This document shows, piece after piece, positions 35,359 through 44,629 of a DNA stretch of 64,000 nt; position 1 is the stretch's first letter; each line of letters begins with the position of its first letter. The translations under genes and the position numbers were made by a program. Under the pieces are notes generated by a model. The model was not told the origin of the DNA. It saw nothing but the letters and a program-made list of their open reading frames with translations, and made no database searches. The stretch comes from Acidisarcina sp. (lineage in GTDB: Bacteria; Acidobacteriota; Terriglobia; Terriglobales; Acidobacteriaceae): NCBI GenBank assembly GCA_035539175.1, contig DATLIY010000007.1:1-64000 (forward strand), in the 5' to 3' direction.

Positions 35359-37002
35359 TTATACCTGAACCTTGACGGTAATGGGAAAACGGCGGCCCAT
35401 GCCAAAGGATTTTTGCGTGACTTTCAAGACCGGCGCCGCCTGCTGGCGCTTGTATTCACTTCTCTCCACCAGCTTAACAACTCGGCGCACAACGTCCAGG
35501 CTTATGCGATGCGCGGCCGCAATCTCCTCGGGTGTCTCGTAGCGCTCCACGTAGCCCTCCAGAATCGGGTCCAGCACATCGTAGGGAGGAAGCGAGTCGG
35601 TATCCTTCTGGTCCGGACGCAGCTCCGCCGAGGGCGGCTTTTCAAGGATTGCCTGCGGGATGCGCTCCCCGTTGCGGTTAACGTATCGGCAGAGTTCATA
35701 CACATGCGTCTTCATTACGTCGCCGATCACCGCGAGAGCACCAACCATATCGCCGTAGAGGGTGCAGTAGCCCACGGACATCTCCGACTTGTTCCCCGTG
35801 GTGAGCACCAGCGACGAAAACTTATTGGACAGCGCCATCAGCAAGCTGCCGCGAATGCGTGACTGAATATTCTCTTCCGTGATGTCGGGCTTGCACCCAG
35901 CAAAGAGCGGAGCGAGTGACCGGTTGAACTCCGCAAAGAGCTGGTTGATTCCGATTGTTTCAAAGCGTATCCCGAGATTTGCCGCAAGCTGACGGCTATC
36001 GTCCACCGATCCCTGCGAGGAATATGGACTCGGCATGCCGATGCCGACGACATTTTCCGCACCCAGCGCATCCACTGCAATCGTCGCTACCAGCGCGGAG
36101 TCGATTCCACCGCTCAGCCCCACCAGCGCCTTTGAAAAGCTGCACTTGCGAATGTAGTCGCGGGTTCCCAGCACCAGCGCATCGTAAACCGCTGCGACTT
36201 CGTTACCATCCAGCGCGGGAGACTCGGATTGCTCTGCCATATCCACTACCAGCAGATCTTCTTCAAAGGATTTTGCCTGGGCAATCAAAGTTCCATCCGC
36301 AGCAATCGCCAGGCTGGTGCCGTCGAAGATCAGGCTATCGTTGCCGCCAACCTGGTTCACCATGAGAACCGGCCTGCGGTGCCGCCGGGCAATTGCGGAG
36401 AGCATCTCCAGGCGTACCTGACGCTTGCCTCGCCAATAAGGGGACGCGGAGATGTTGAGGATCAGCGATCCTCCCGCCTGCATCAACTCTTCCACTGGAT
36501 CGTGCTGGTAAAGCCGGTTCTGCCAGAAGTATTTATCGTTCCATGCGTCTTCGCAGATCGTAACCGCGAGGTTTTCGTTGCCGAAGGGGTAGAGCCGCCG
36601 TACGTCCGCCGGGGCAAAGTATCTCTGCTCATCGAACACGTCGTAAAAGGGCAAAAGCGTCTTGGATTGGACGAACTCCACGCGTCCGTTGCGGAGCATC
36701 GCGGCGGAGTTGAGCACATGCTTGCCGCTCTCCGCGGGCGCGGGCGTCACGTAACCGCAAAGGACAGCGATTCCATCCCTGGCCGTTGCCGCGGCAATCT
36801 CATCCACAGCCTCTTGCGCGCGGGCTACAAAGGAGGTCTTCTCCAGCAGATCTGCCGGAGGATAGCCGCAGACGGAGAGCTCGGGGAACAGAACCAGCCC
36901 GGCTCCGCTATCCACGGCACGCTTTGTAAAGGCGAGTATCTTCGCCGTATTACCGTCAAAATCACCAACAGTGGGGTTTATCTGGGCAAGAGCGATCTTC
37001 AC
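35359..37002 (-). CDS. nadE: Glutamine-dependent NAD+ synthetase
   Basis: 547-residue two-domain enzyme making NAD+ from deamido-NAD+, ATP and glutamine. The N-terminal nitrilase-type glutaminase domain has the triad E41, K114 and C150 (ICEDAW). The C-terminal synthetase has the PP-loop GLSGGIDSAL (~residues 294-303) and the later TTGNKSEMSVGY block. The length is typical of the bacterial glutamine-dependent form. The ATG at 37002 starts the conserved MKIALAQINPTVGD. Divergent from the DoxX-like gene, with the DsbA-like gene downstream. Confidence 0.95.
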   Translation of the reverse strand: MKIALAQINPTVGDFDGNTAKILAFTKRAVDSGAGLVLFPELSVCGYPPADLLEKTSFVARAQEAVDEIAAATARDGIAVLCGYVTPAPAESGKHVLNSAAMLRNGRVEFVQSKTLLPFYDVFDEQRYFAPADVRRLYPFGNENLAVTICEDAWNDKYFWQNRLYQHDPVEELMQAGGSLILNISASPYWRGKRQVRLEMLSAIARRHRRPVLMVNQVGGNDSLIFDGTSLAIAADGTLIAQAKSFEEDLLVVDMAEQSESPALDGNEVAAVYDALVLGTRDYIRKCSFSKALVGLSGGIDSALVATIAVDALGAENVVGIGMPSPYSSQGSVDDSRQLAANLGIRFETIGINQLFAEFNRSLAPLFAGCKPDITEENIQSRIRGSLLMALSNKFSSLVLTTGNKSEMSVGYCTLYGDMVGALAVIGDVMKTHVYELCRYVNRNGERIPQAILEKPPSAELRPDQKDTDSLPPYDVLDPILEGYVERYETPEEIAAAHRISLDVVRRVVKLVERSEYKRQQAAPVLKVTQKSFGMGRRFPITVKVQV

Positions 37003-37218
37003 AGTATCAGTGTAACAACGGCACGCTCCGATTCAGGCATCCAGCAATCGGGCCGGCTATGGAGCACCCAATCCTGTCATTTAAGGCGAAAAAATCGGAA
37101 ATAAAGGAGATGCTTGGCCGCGGCTCCGTGGTACAACGTTGTCTGTAGAAAACCCCGGGGATGTTTTGCGCCTTCGTGCGTGTCTCTAAAATCTATTGCC
37201 ATTGGTGAAAGAACCCCT

Positions 37219-37599
37219 ATGAAAATCGCAGCAATGGTCGCACGACTCTTATTGGGTTTGATCTTCCTGGTCTTTGGACTGAATGCTTTTCTGCACTTCA
37301 TTCCCATGGGGCCTATGCCGTCGGGGCCAGCAGCGCAGTTTGTGGGTGCCCTCGCCCAATCGCATTACATGCCCATCGTTGCCGTCATTCAGATCGTGAC
37401 GAGTCTGCTGCTGCTGGTGAATCGTTACGTCCCGCTTGCGCTTGTGCTGCTTGGCCCGGTGATCGTAAATATATTTTTCTTTCATCTGCTGATGGAGCCG
37501 AGCGGACTGCCACTGGGCATCCTTGTCGTCGTGCTGTGGTGCGTTGTCGCAATCTATCACCGTCAAGCCTTCTCGGGCATATTTGTGCAGCGGGCATAG
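37219..37599 (+). CDS. DoxX-like small membrane protein
   Basis: 126-residue protein with four hydrophobic segments, starting MKIAAMVARLLLGLIFLVFGLNAFLHF, typical of the DoxX/SURF4-like family of inner-membrane proteins. The FLHFIPM and the later FFHLLM segments match the family layout. Function is not established; some members act with oxidoreductases or in sulfur/thiol stress. The frame extends 35 codons upstream but the ATG at 37219 begins the family homology. It is 70 bases upstream of the BNR-repeat gene on the same strand. Confidence 0.82.
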   Translation: MKIAAMVARLLLGLIFLVFGLNAFLHFIPMGPMPSGPAAQFVGALAQSHYMPIVAVIQIVTSLLLLVNRYVPLALVLLGPVIVNIFFFHLLMEPSGLPLGILVVVLWCVVAIYHRQAFSGIFVQRA

Positions 37600-37669
37600 G
37601 AAGCAACCGTCAACAGGGCTGGCCGAACGATGCGCCTTTCCGCAACGTTTTTCTTCGGAAGGATCGACC

Positions 37670-38767
37670 ATGCAAAAGAGCTTACAACCGAAAGAGGTCA
37701 AACTATTTGTCGGCACCCGCAAGGGCGGATTTGCCTTTTCGAGCGACATGCGCCGCAAGACATGGCAGATTCATGGTCCATTCTTTGCCGGCACGGAGAT
37801 GAACTACCTGGGGCGCGATGCGCGCACAGGGCACCTGTGGGCGGCGATCACCAGTGCCTGGTGGGGTACGGATCTGCAGGTGAGCCGGAACCAGGGCAAG
37901 ACCTGGCAGAAATCAAGCAACGGAATCGGTTTTGCCAAGGACCGTGGGCTTAACCTCAGTCGAATATGGCGCGTGGTTCCGGATCGAAACTCGCGGCCAG
38001 ACGTGCTCTGGTGTGGTGCCGATCCGGGAGCGCTCTTCCGGTCCGATAATGGCGGCAAGGATTGGTATGAAGTTACCGGGTTGACGCAGCACTCCACACG
38101 CGAGCGCTGGCAACCGGGGGGCGGCGGATTGATGGTGCACTGCATCCTTCCCGACCCGGCGAACGGAAACCGGGTCTATGCCGGAATTTCTGCTGCAGGA
38201 TGTTTCCGCACGGACGACGATGGCCAGAGCTGGCAGCCGCTGAACAAGGGAGTTCTCGCTGACTTCGCAGCCAAAAAGTATCCCGAGGTGGGCCAATGCG
38301 TCCACAGCATGCACCTGAGCGCCTCGAACCCCGACTTGCTCTTTCAGCAGAATCACTGCGGGGTTTACAGCAGCCGGAATGCGGCGGAGGAGTGGACCGA
38401 CATCTCGGAAGGACTTCCCTCCCGCTTTGGATTTGCCAGCGTCGTGCATCCGCACCAGGCGGAAACGATGTATGTTATCCCGGAGATTAGTTCGGAGCAG
38501 CGCTATGTATGCGATAGCGCGCTCAATGTGTATCGCACACGCAACGGCGGCAAAACATGGCGCAAGCTCACCAGGGGGCTGCCGCGGAAGAATGTCTACA
38601 CGCAGGTGCTGCGGCACGCCGCAACTACCGATACCTGCGAAGATGCGGCCGTTTACGTGGGCACCACCAATGGCGCGATCTACTATTCCCGCGATGGAGG
38701 GAATTCCTGGGAAGGGCTGGCGGAAAATCTGCCGCCGATCATGTCACTCGAAGCCTCCGTCGCATAG
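37670..38767 (+). CDS. BNR/Asp-box repeat beta-propeller protein (exo-sialidase/sortilin-like)
   Basis: 365-residue protein with at least four Asp-box repeats: SDNGGKDWYEV, TDDDGQSWQPL, TRNGGKTWRKL and SRDGGNSWEGL. These mark sialidase/BNR-type propellers, often annotated as glycosyl hydrolase or WD40/YVTN-like. No complete sialidase active-site set (Arg triad, Tyr) is evident, and there is no signal peptide, so a binding role is as likely as hydrolysis. GGAAGGA lies 6-7 bases before the ATG at 37670; the longer frame from 37523 overlaps the upstream gene and is rejected. Convergent with serB. Confidence 0.85.
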   Translation: MQKSLQPKEVKLFVGTRKGGFAFSSDMRRKTWQIHGPFFAGTEMNYLGRDARTGHLWAAITSAWWGTDLQVSRNQGKTWQKSSNGIGFAKDRGLNLSRIWRVVPDRNSRPDVLWCGADPGALFRSDNGGKDWYEVTGLTQHSTRERWQPGGGGLMVHCILPDPANGNRVYAGISAAGCFRTDDDGQSWQPLNKGVLADFAAKKYPEVGQCVHSMHLSASNPDLLFQQNHCGVYSSRNAAEEWTDISEGLPSRFGFASVVHPHQAETMYVIPEISSEQRYVCDSALNVYRTRNGGKTWRKLTRGLPRKNVYTQVLRHAATTDTCEDAAVYVGTTNGAIYYSRDGGNSWEGLAENLPPIMSLEASVA

Positions 38768-38781
38768 GGCTGCGGTTTTCG

Positions 38782-38811
38782 CGAGGTGTCTGTTGTGCAA
38801 CAGACACCTCG
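38782..38811. terminator. Bidirectional terminator hairpin
   Basis: A perfect 13-bp stem CGAGGTGTCTGTT/AACAGACACCTCG with a 4-base loop lies between the convergent BNR-repeat gene and serB. Neither side has a long T-run, although GGTTTT flanks the left arm. Its position and strength make termination the best explanation. Confidence 0.75.
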
Positions 38812-38828
38812 AACTCAACTTCCCTGCT

Positions 38829-40091
38829 CTACTGCCTTTGTGCGCTCTGGGAGGCTTCGTGTGAATCTGAGGCGACAATCCCCTCCAGATCGCGGTCGCG
38901 CACCCCGATCAGGTAGAGCAGACTATCCAGTCCAAGGAAGGACACAGCCTGGTCGGCGCTTTGCCGTACCAGTGGTTTCGCTCGAAATGCAATCCCCATG
39001 CCGGCGAGACTGAGCATCGGGAGATCGTTTGCGCCGTCGCCTACCGCGACCACCTGCTCCAGGGAGATGTTCTCCTGCCGGGCTATCTGCTGCAGCAGTT
39101 GCGCCTTCTTTGCTCCGTCCACCACTTCCGTCTTCACTTCACCGGTGACTTTGCCATCGACAATATCCAGTTCGTTTGCAAAAACGTAGTCAATCCCCAG
39201 ACGCTCCTGCAGGTGCCGGGCAAAGAAGGTGAAGCCTCCCGAGAGGATCGCTGTCTTATACCCCAGCAGCTTCAACGTAGTGATGAGGTGTTCTGCGCCT
39301 TCCACCAGTGGAATTGTGCCAAGTAATTCTTCGACGCGGGCCTGAGGCAATCCTCGCAGTAAACCGACTCTGCGAGTAAAGCTCTCCTTGAATTCGATCT
39401 CCCCGCGCATAGCGGATTCGGTGATCTTCACCACCTGATCGGCAACGCCTGCCATCTTCGCCAGTTCATCAATCACCTCGCCCTGGATCAGCGTAGAGTC
39501 CATATCGAATGCGAACAGGCGGCGATTGCGCCGGAAGATGCTTTCGCGCTGGATGGCGATGTCGATCGTCAGTTCCTGTGCCGTGGACAGAAACGCGGCG
39601 CGCATCGCTGCCTCTGCAGTAGCTGTTCCACTCACTCGCAATTCCACGCAGGCCTTCGCCTTCGGAGTATGTACCGCAAGCGACAGCCGCCCGGAGAGAC
39701 GCTCGATACTGTCGATGTTCAGACCGTGATCCGCGATGATGGAGCTTACCCGTGAAATGTGTCTCGCTGTGATCGCCCGCCCAAGGATGGTAACAATGAA
39801 GCGGTCTTTGCCCTGAGCCGCAATCCAGTGTTGCAGTGCCTCTCTGCTTACAGGGGTAAACCGCACCTGCAGTTGCAGATCCCCAGCCTTGGCCAGAAGC
39901 GCGGACTTCAGCGGCTGGAAGCTTGCTCCCTTTGGCACCTCGATCAGTAGCCCGAGCACCAGAGTCTCGTGGACGACAGCTTGCCCTATATCTAAAACAC
40001 ACGCATCAAATTCAGCCAGAATGGCGGTCAGCGAAGTCGTGAGGCCGGGTTTATCGCGGCCGGAGAAATGGATTAGAACTGTCTCGTTCAT
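38829..40091 (-). CDS. serB: Phosphoserine phosphatase with N-terminal ACT domains
   Basis: 420-residue enzyme for the last step of L-serine synthesis. Two ACT-like domains occupy ~1-170 (MNETVLIHFSGRDKPGLTTSL, then RFIVTILGRAITARHISRVSS), probably for serine sensing. The HAD core follows: FDMDSTLI with nucleophile/acid Asp pair, ILSGGF, and VGDGANDLPML. The ATG at 40091 is preferred because it starts the ACT domain; the frame extends 105 codons further, overlapping hemD. AGGAG lies ~12 bases upstream, slightly far. Serine feeds the cysM pathway 26 kb away. Confidence 0.94.
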   Translation of the reverse strand: MNETVLIHFSGRDKPGLTTSLTAILAEFDACVLDIGQAVVHETLVLGLLIEVPKGASFQPLKSALLAKAGDLQLQVRFTPVSREALQHWIAAQGKDRFIVTILGRAITARHISRVSSIIADHGLNIDSIERLSGRLSLAVHTPKAKACVELRVSGTATAEAAMRAAFLSTAQELTIDIAIQRESIFRRNRRLFAFDMDSTLIQGEVIDELAKMAGVADQVVKITESAMRGEIEFKESFTRRVGLLRGLPQARVEELLGTIPLVEGAEHLITTLKLLGYKTAILSGGFTFFARHLQERLGIDYVFANELDIVDGKVTGEVKTEVVDGAKKAQLLQQIARQENISLEQVVAVGDGANDLPMLSLAGMGIAFRAKPLVRQSADQAVSFLGLDSLLYLIGVRDRDLEGIVASDSHEASQSAQRQ

Positions 40092-40223
40092 CGGGTAACA
40101 GAAAGCTCCTGTGTTCAGGGTAACAGCGGAAGCCGCAGGCGCGCGCGCTTCTCCTGAGAGCGCAATTCCTGTTTGCTGGTATCTTTGCTCTACGGATGCC
40201 ATCGGAGGCTTAGCACAGGGAAT

Positions 40224-41087
40224 ATGCTGGAGACAAATTTTAACGGATTGCGCGTTCTTGCTTTGGAAAACCGGCGCGCCAAAGAAGTTGCGATGCTGAT
40301 CCGATCCGCGGGAGGCGTGCCCACGGTTGTTCCCGTGATGCGCGAGATTCCATTGGACTCGAACGAGGCGGCGTTTTCCTTTGCACAGGCGCTGCTTGCG
40401 GGCCAATTCGATGTCGTGCTGTTTCTCACCGGCGTGGGAGCCCGGATACTCTTTGCTGCGGTAGAGAGCCGGTTCTCGCGCGAAGATTTTCTCCAGGCAT
40501 TGAAGCAGACCCGTGTTGCCGTGCGCGGCCCCAAGCCGGTTGCCGTTTTACGGGAGCTTGGCGTTACCGCCGATATTGTCAGTCAGGAGCCAAGCACATG
40601 GCGAGAGTTGCTGGTCGCACTGGATACTGCGTATCCAACAGGCATGAGCGGCCTTCGGATCGCGATCCAGGAGTATGGTGCGGTGAATTCGCAGCTTCTG
40701 GAGGGACTCGCGCAGCGCGGTGCGCAGGTCACCCGAGTTCCCGTCTATCAATGGGCTCTGCCCGAAGACCTGGATGAAATGCGAGCGACCATCCGCGCTC
40801 TTGAACGCGGCGAGTTCGATGTCTTGCTTTTCCTCACCGGCGTTCAAGCTTTGCATCTGTTACAAGTAGCGGACGAAATGGGCCAGCGCCAGGCTTTGCT
40901 CGAAAGTCTCAAGCGGATAGTTATTGTTTCCGTCGGACCGAGTACGAATGAGGAATTGGCACGACAGGGTATCTCGCCAGACTTTCAGCCCTCGCACCCC
41001 AGGATGGGGATTCTCGTGAACGAAGCTGCTAAGGTAGCGCAATCGCTGCTCGAAAGAAAACGGTCGTCCTCCAACACGAAGGACTGA
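40224..41087 (+). CDS. hemD: Uroporphyrinogen-III synthase
   Basis: 287-residue enzyme that closes and isomerises hydroxymethylbilane to uroporphyrinogen III in tetrapyrrole synthesis. The family is poorly conserved; the supporting features are FDVVLFLTGVGARILF and FDVLLFLTGVQALHLL in the two lobes, RVAVRGPKPVAVLRELG, and VSVGPSTNEELARQG near the end. CAGGGAAT precedes the ATG at 40224. No other heme gene is adjacent. Many bacterial proteins of this family fuse to other domains; this one does not. Confidence 0.88.
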   Translation: MLETNFNGLRVLALENRRAKEVAMLIRSAGGVPTVVPVMREIPLDSNEAAFSFAQALLAGQFDVVLFLTGVGARILFAAVESRFSREDFLQALKQTRVAVRGPKPVAVLRELGVTADIVSQEPSTWRELLVALDTAYPTGMSGLRIAIQEYGAVNSQLLEGLAQRGAQVTRVPVYQWALPEDLDEMRATIRALERGEFDVLLFLTGVQALHLLQVADEMGQRQALLESLKRIVIVSVGPSTNEELARQGISPDFQPSHPRMGILVNEAAKVAQSLLERKRSSSNTKD

Positions 41088-41127
41088 TCCTTCAGTAGAC
41101 GCAGTCGAAATTCGCAGGGTTCCTCCC

Positions 41128-41158
41128 GCGTACCGTCTTTTCGCGGGCGACGGTACGC
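41128..41158. terminator. Bidirectional terminator between hemD and the Usp gene
   Basis: GCGTACCGTC (41128-41137) and GACGGTACGC (41149-41158) form a 10-bp stem with an 11-base loop between convergent genes. Neither flank has a clear T-run. Confidence 0.65.
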
Positions 41159-41167
41159 AGAGGAGAT

Positions 41168-41632
41168 CTAGGCAGTTTTCCGCTTTTTGATAGAAAGATC
41201 GGAAGAGAGAACCAAGACAGGACAAGTAGTCTTGCCAATAACACTGCGGACGAGCCTCCATTGAACCTCTGCGGAGGCGGCGCTTTTTGCCCCAAATGCG
41301 ATCAGACTCGCCTTGAGGTCTATCGCTCGTTTTGAAATAACTTCCTCTGGACAGCCGAACAGGAGCACGGATCTGACATTCTTCTTGTGAGGCTTCAGCC
41401 TTCGGACAAGTGCGTCGAGACGGTGCTGAATGCCCATTTGAGCGTCTGGTCTGGATGGCGTCTGGTTCAGATCGATTACGTGAACCAACTCAAGACGGAG
41501 GCCTCGGCTGCTTGCCAATTCGCAGGCGAGCTGGAGGTGCTCGTCCGAGTCGTGCATCAGATCGGTCACATAAAGCAGCGCTCCGGTTTCGGGGGCGTTA
41601 GCAGCAGCAATTGGGGTAGCACAAGTTACCAT
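41168..41632 (-). CDS. Universal stress protein (UspA fold), degenerate nucleotide loop
   Basis: 154-residue cytoplasmic alpha/beta protein. ALLYVTDLMHDSDEHLQLACELASSRGLRLELVHVID gives strand 1-helix 1-strand 2, and CPVLVL near the end is the usual last strand. ATP-binding Usps carry a G-x2-G-x9-G-S/T loop just before it; here GAKSAASAEVQWRLVRSVIGKTT does not fit the pattern, so ATP binding is doubtful. The AT-rich region upstream, shared with the rubrerythrin gene, carries a double dyad and this gene may respond to the same regulator. Confidence 0.82.
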   Translation of the reverse strand: MVTCATPIAAANAPETGALLYVTDLMHDSDEHLQLACELASSRGLRLELVHVIDLNQTPSRPDAQMGIQHRLDALVRRLKPHKKNVRSVLLFGCPEEVISKRAIDLKASLIAFGAKSAASAEVQWRLVRSVIGKTTCPVLVLSSDLSIKKRKTA

Positions 41633-41820
41633 GAGTCCTCCAAAAAGAGAGCGCGATCCATCCAGGCCCTACCGTTGTGCAATAACTTGGCGTCCTTAAA
41701 AAAAATGAGACTTGCTTCTGTAAGTTGGGATTGCATGTGAATGGCCAAAGCATTCCTCGACAGCAAGCCTTCCCTTTTCTGCAACTGCGCTGAATGTCGT
41801 GGATTACAACCGGGTCAATT

Positions 41821-41858
41821 GTCCAATATTTTGGACGATCGTGTCCGAAATATTGGAC
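41821..41858. promoter_or_regulatory. Pair of 16-bp dyads, candidate activator site
   Basis: GTCCAA-TATT-TTGGAC (41821-41836) and GTCCGA-AATA-TTGGAC (41843-41858) are two near-identical dyads 6 bases apart (centres 22 bases apart, two helical turns). The set also forms one long inverted repeat. It lies ~64 bases upstream of the possible sigma-54 promoter of the rubrerythrin operon, which encodes a sigma-54 response regulator. Confidence 0.65.
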
Positions 41859-41921
41859 GCTAGCAGGCTCTACACTCCTCCTTATCCTTTAAAAATCGGA
41901 ATTTAAGAGCATTCGGCAGAC

Positions 41922-41935
41922 GGTCAGGCGCATGC
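41922..41935 (+). promoter_or_regulatory. Possible sigma-54 promoter (GG-N10-GC)
   Basis: GG at 41922-41923 and GC at 41934-41935 with a 10-base spacer satisfy the invariant -24/-12 pattern, but the flanks (CGGTCA and ATGC) match the full consensus poorly. It is downstream of the double dyad and 60 bases before the rubrerythrin ATG. Confidence 0.35.
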
Positions 41936-41994
41936 AAGGAATCTTCAAGGGTGCGTTAGCTCATAGATAGAGCGGCGCCCCATCAGGAGATCCA

Positions 41995-42630
41995 ATGCTA
42001 CATACCATCAATAATCGATTCCTTGCTTTCGCAAAGTTTGCCCTTACTCTATTCGCAGCTCTGGTTCTATCCACTGCTGCCCAGGCATCGACGGCCACTC
42101 TGCAGAATATGCAGACAGCCTTCAACGGAGAAAGCAACGCACATGCACGCTATCTGGCGTTTGCACTGCAAGCCGATACCGAAGGTTATGGCCAGGTAGC
42201 GAGCCTTTTCCGTGCAGCAGCAAGAGCGGAAGAGATACACGCCGCAAACCATGCAGCCGTCATTCAAAAGATGGGCGCGGTACCTCAGGCGAAGGTCCTG
42301 GCGCCAGAGGTGAAAACCACTCGCGAGAACTTGCAGGCCGCGATCAAGGGCGAGACCTACGAACGCGACACGATGTACCCCGATTTCCTTAAACAGGCGC
42401 GGATCGATCGCAATCGAGATGCGATCAAGAGCCTCAATTATGCAAAGGCCGCCGAGGCGGAACACGCGAAACTCTATACCGAAGCTCTTGCCAGTCTGGA
42501 CCGGCTCAAAGGATCCAAGAGCATGACGTTCTACGTCTGCCCAAAGTGTGGCTACACCACGAACAATGCGAACCTGGCGAAATGTCCTACCTGCTTCACC
42601 CCGAAGGAGAAATTCGAACGTGTCGCTTGA
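41995..42630 (+). CDS. Rubrerythrin with an N-terminal signal peptide
   Basis: 211-residue rubrerythrin: a ferritin-like di-iron four-helix bundle (helix motifs FNGESNAHARYLAFA and AEAEHAKLY with Glu/His ligands) followed by a rubredoxin-like domain with CPKCG (~181) and CPTC (~200). Rubrerythrins reduce hydrogen peroxide using rubredoxin electrons and are normally cytoplasmic. Here residues 1-31 form a plausible signal peptide ending TAAQA|STA, so the protein may act in the periplasm. AGGAG lies 5 bases before the ATG. Followed by DUF2231 and a two-component system. Confidence 0.9.
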   Translation: MLHTINNRFLAFAKFALTLFAALVLSTAAQASTATLQNMQTAFNGESNAHARYLAFALQADTEGYGQVASLFRAAARAEEIHAANHAAVIQKMGAVPQAKVLAPEVKTTRENLQAAIKGETYERDTMYPDFLKQARIDRNRDAIKSLNYAKAAEAEHAKLYTEALASLDRLKGSKSMTFYVCPKCGYTTNNANLAKCPTCFTPKEKFERVA

Positions 42631-42696
42631 GATTTCCCTCCCGATCTACCGAGCATGGAATCGGCAGATCGGCAGCCAGAGGCCAGGAGGTCCGTT

Positions 42697-43254
42697 ATGT
42701 TGCCACATATGCCCAGTTGGGACTTATTGCATCCGTTAATTATTCACTTTCCGATTGCGCTTCTTTTCTTAAGCCCTCTGTTTCTGGCTATCAGCGCAGC
42801 GGTGCCGCCGCGGAAGAGCAGACCCTATCTAGTCTCGGCGATCCTCATATTGTTGCTGGGAACCGGGAGCCTGTTTCTATCCGCCTCAACGGGCAAGGCG
42901 GCGGGCGAACTGGCAGACCGGGATGGCGCGGTGAACGCTGTGCTCGAAACCCATGAAAGACTTGCCTCGGAAACAAAGGTCGTCTTCCTGGGGCTGTCTA
43001 CTATTTTGCTGGGAATGTTTGCCCTTCCGCGCGCTCTCAAGCGGCAGGAGAGCAGGCTCTTTTCAACCCTCTTGCCGCTTGCATTTCTGGTTCTGTACTC
43101 TGCCGGCCTGCTGTTTCTAGTCAAGACCGCGCATGCTGGTGGCCGGCTGGTGCACGAGTTTGGCGTACATGCCCTGCTTCCAGCATCGGATAGTCAGGCT
43201 ACCGTTGCACCGGTTGGAGAAAATGATTCCACCGCCGTCGGCAAGGAAGAATAG
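42697..43254 (+). CDS. DUF2231 membrane protein
   Basis: 185-residue protein with four hydrophobic segments starting LLHPLIIHFPIALLFLSPLFL, the DUF2231 signature with paired histidines in HPLIIHFP. Function unknown; the family often sits near redox or heme proteins and the conserved His could bind a metal or heme. AGGAGGT lies 5 bases before the ATG at 42697, making that start clear. It follows the rubrerythrin gene by 66 bases. The C-terminal ~25 residues are hydrophilic. Confidence 0.82.
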   Translation: MLPHMPSWDLLHPLIIHFPIALLFLSPLFLAISAAVPPRKSRPYLVSAILILLLGTGSLFLSASTGKAAGELADRDGAVNAVLETHERLASETKVVFLGLSTILLGMFALPRALKRQESRLFSTLLPLAFLVLYSAGLLFLVKTAHAGGRLVHEFGVHALLPASDSQATVAPVGENDSTAVGKEE

Positions 43255-43303
43255 GCGATCCATGATTCGCGAAACAGGCTAGTCTAGTCGTACATCCGGG
43301 TAG

Positions 43304-44620
43304 ATGCCTTTCAAAGAGATGTCAGCCTCTAAGGTCGCGCAACTGGAACTCATGAAGGCCGAGTCGTTCCGCAAGCAGCAGACGGCCTTCTGCGTCCTCA
43401 CCCTTTTTGTCATTGCAGTTTTACTGCTGCTGCACACCCTCTTTGCTTCCCTGCTCGACGAGCCGTCGATATGGATCATCCTGTTGCTCGGCTGCAGCTT
43501 CTCCGTAAAAGTGATCGAACTTGCCTGGCTGCAAGGTCGAACCGAGGGAATCTCGGAAGAGACGGCAAGGCGGGAGACAGCCCTGTCGATCACGGGCTTA
43601 TTTATCCTTTCCGCATCCCTCATCTTTCTTACGAATCATGACGACGCACCGTACCTGGTGCTGCTGGTGATTCCGATTCTGCAGTGTGCGTTTTGTTTTG
43701 GGTTGGTGCCCACCATAGTTACGATCGTCACAGCAATTGGAATGATCTTCTACTGGTTGTGGCATTTCTTTACTCTGCATCCTCCCCAACAGCCTTCCGA
43801 GTATCTGGAAGGAGGCATGATCTCGATCATCTTTGCCCTGGTCGGGGTCATCGTGTGGTTTCTCGTCCATCAACGAATCCAGCAACAAGCTATGCTCTCC
43901 GACAACATTGCGGAGTTGGAGGCCACGCGGGAGAAGCTTGCGGTTGAGGAAAGGCTGGCCGCAGTTGGCAGGCTTGCCGGCGGCATCGCTCACGAGATTC
44001 GCAACCCGGTCGCGATGATCTCCAGTTCTCTGACCACAGCCGCCAACCCCGAGGTGCGCAACACGGATCGTGAAGCGATGCTGCAGATCGCGGCAAAAGA
44101 GGCGGAACGGCTAGAGCGGCTGACGACTGATTTCTTGAGTTATGCGCGGCCCAATGATCCGAAACGCATCTCCACACTTGTCAGCGATCTCTTTGCCTAC
44201 ACTGCAGATGTGGTGAAAGCTTATGCATCGGCCAGGTCTATCAAGGTTACCTGGTCTGCCGCCGAGACCACTCCGATCCAGGTCGATCCGTCACAGGTGC
44301 AGCAGGCATTGCTGAACCTGGTGTTGAACGGAATTGACGCCACCGATTCGCCGGGAGCGGTCGTCCTGAGAGCGGACAGGACAGGAAGGCTCATCCAGAT
44401 AGACGTACAGAATACGGGTGCGCGTATTCCGGATTCGGATCTTTCCCATATTTTTGAGCCGTTCTACAGCACCAAGCCGACTGGCACAGGACTGGGACTC
44501 TCTATTGCCCACTGTATCGCCCAGGCCCACGGAGGCGATCTATGGGTTAGCAGAAATGAAGAAGGAAGCGTAACTTTCTCGATGACGCTTGCGGACGCAT
44601 CTGGTGCACAGCCGGAGTAG
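43304..44620 (+). CDS. Membrane-bound sensor histidine kinase
   Basis: 438 residues. About six hydrophobic segments in residues ~25-195, with a short coiled region, precede the kinase core. The phospho-acceptor is H230 in GGIAHEIRNP; the N box is ALLNLVLNGIDA, G1 VQNTG and G2 GTGLGLSIAH. There is no large extracytoplasmic domain, so it probably senses signals in or at the membrane, possibly redox state given its neighbours. ATG at 43304 or 43319. It precedes its cognate response regulator by 9 bases. Confidence 0.93.
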   Translation: MPFKEMSASKVAQLELMKAESFRKQQTAFCVLTLFVIAVLLLLHTLFASLLDEPSIWIILLLGCSFSVKVIELAWLQGRTEGISEETARRETALSITGLFILSASLIFLTNHDDAPYLVLLVIPILQCAFCFGLVPTIVTIVTAIGMIFYWLWHFFTLHPPQQPSEYLEGGMISIIFALVGVIVWFLVHQRIQQQAMLSDNIAELEATREKLAVEERLAAVGRLAGGIAHEIRNPVAMISSSLTTAANPEVRNTDREAMLQIAAKEAERLERLTTDFLSYARPNDPKRISTLVSDLFAYTADVVKAYASARSIKVTWSAAETTPIQVDPSQVQQALLNLVLNGIDATDSPGAVVLRADRTGRLIQIDVQNTGARIPDSDLSHIFEPFYSTKPTGTGLGLSIAHCIAQAHGGDLWVSRNEEGSVTFSMTLADASGAQPE

Positions 44621-44629
44621 GAGCCACAA

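Larger units (their letters stand above)
41633..41994. other. Divergent control region, Usp gene and rubrerythrin operon
   Basis: 362 bases between two divergent stress genes. It contains a pair of near-identical dyads (41821-41858) and a possible sigma-54 promoter (41922-41935), listed separately. No protein or RNA gene was seen. Confidence 0.55.

Noticed and set aside
40092-40406. 105-codon extension of serB
   Set aside because: It overlaps the start of hemD on the opposite strand and has no ACT-like sequence; the ATG at 40091 begins the ACT domain.
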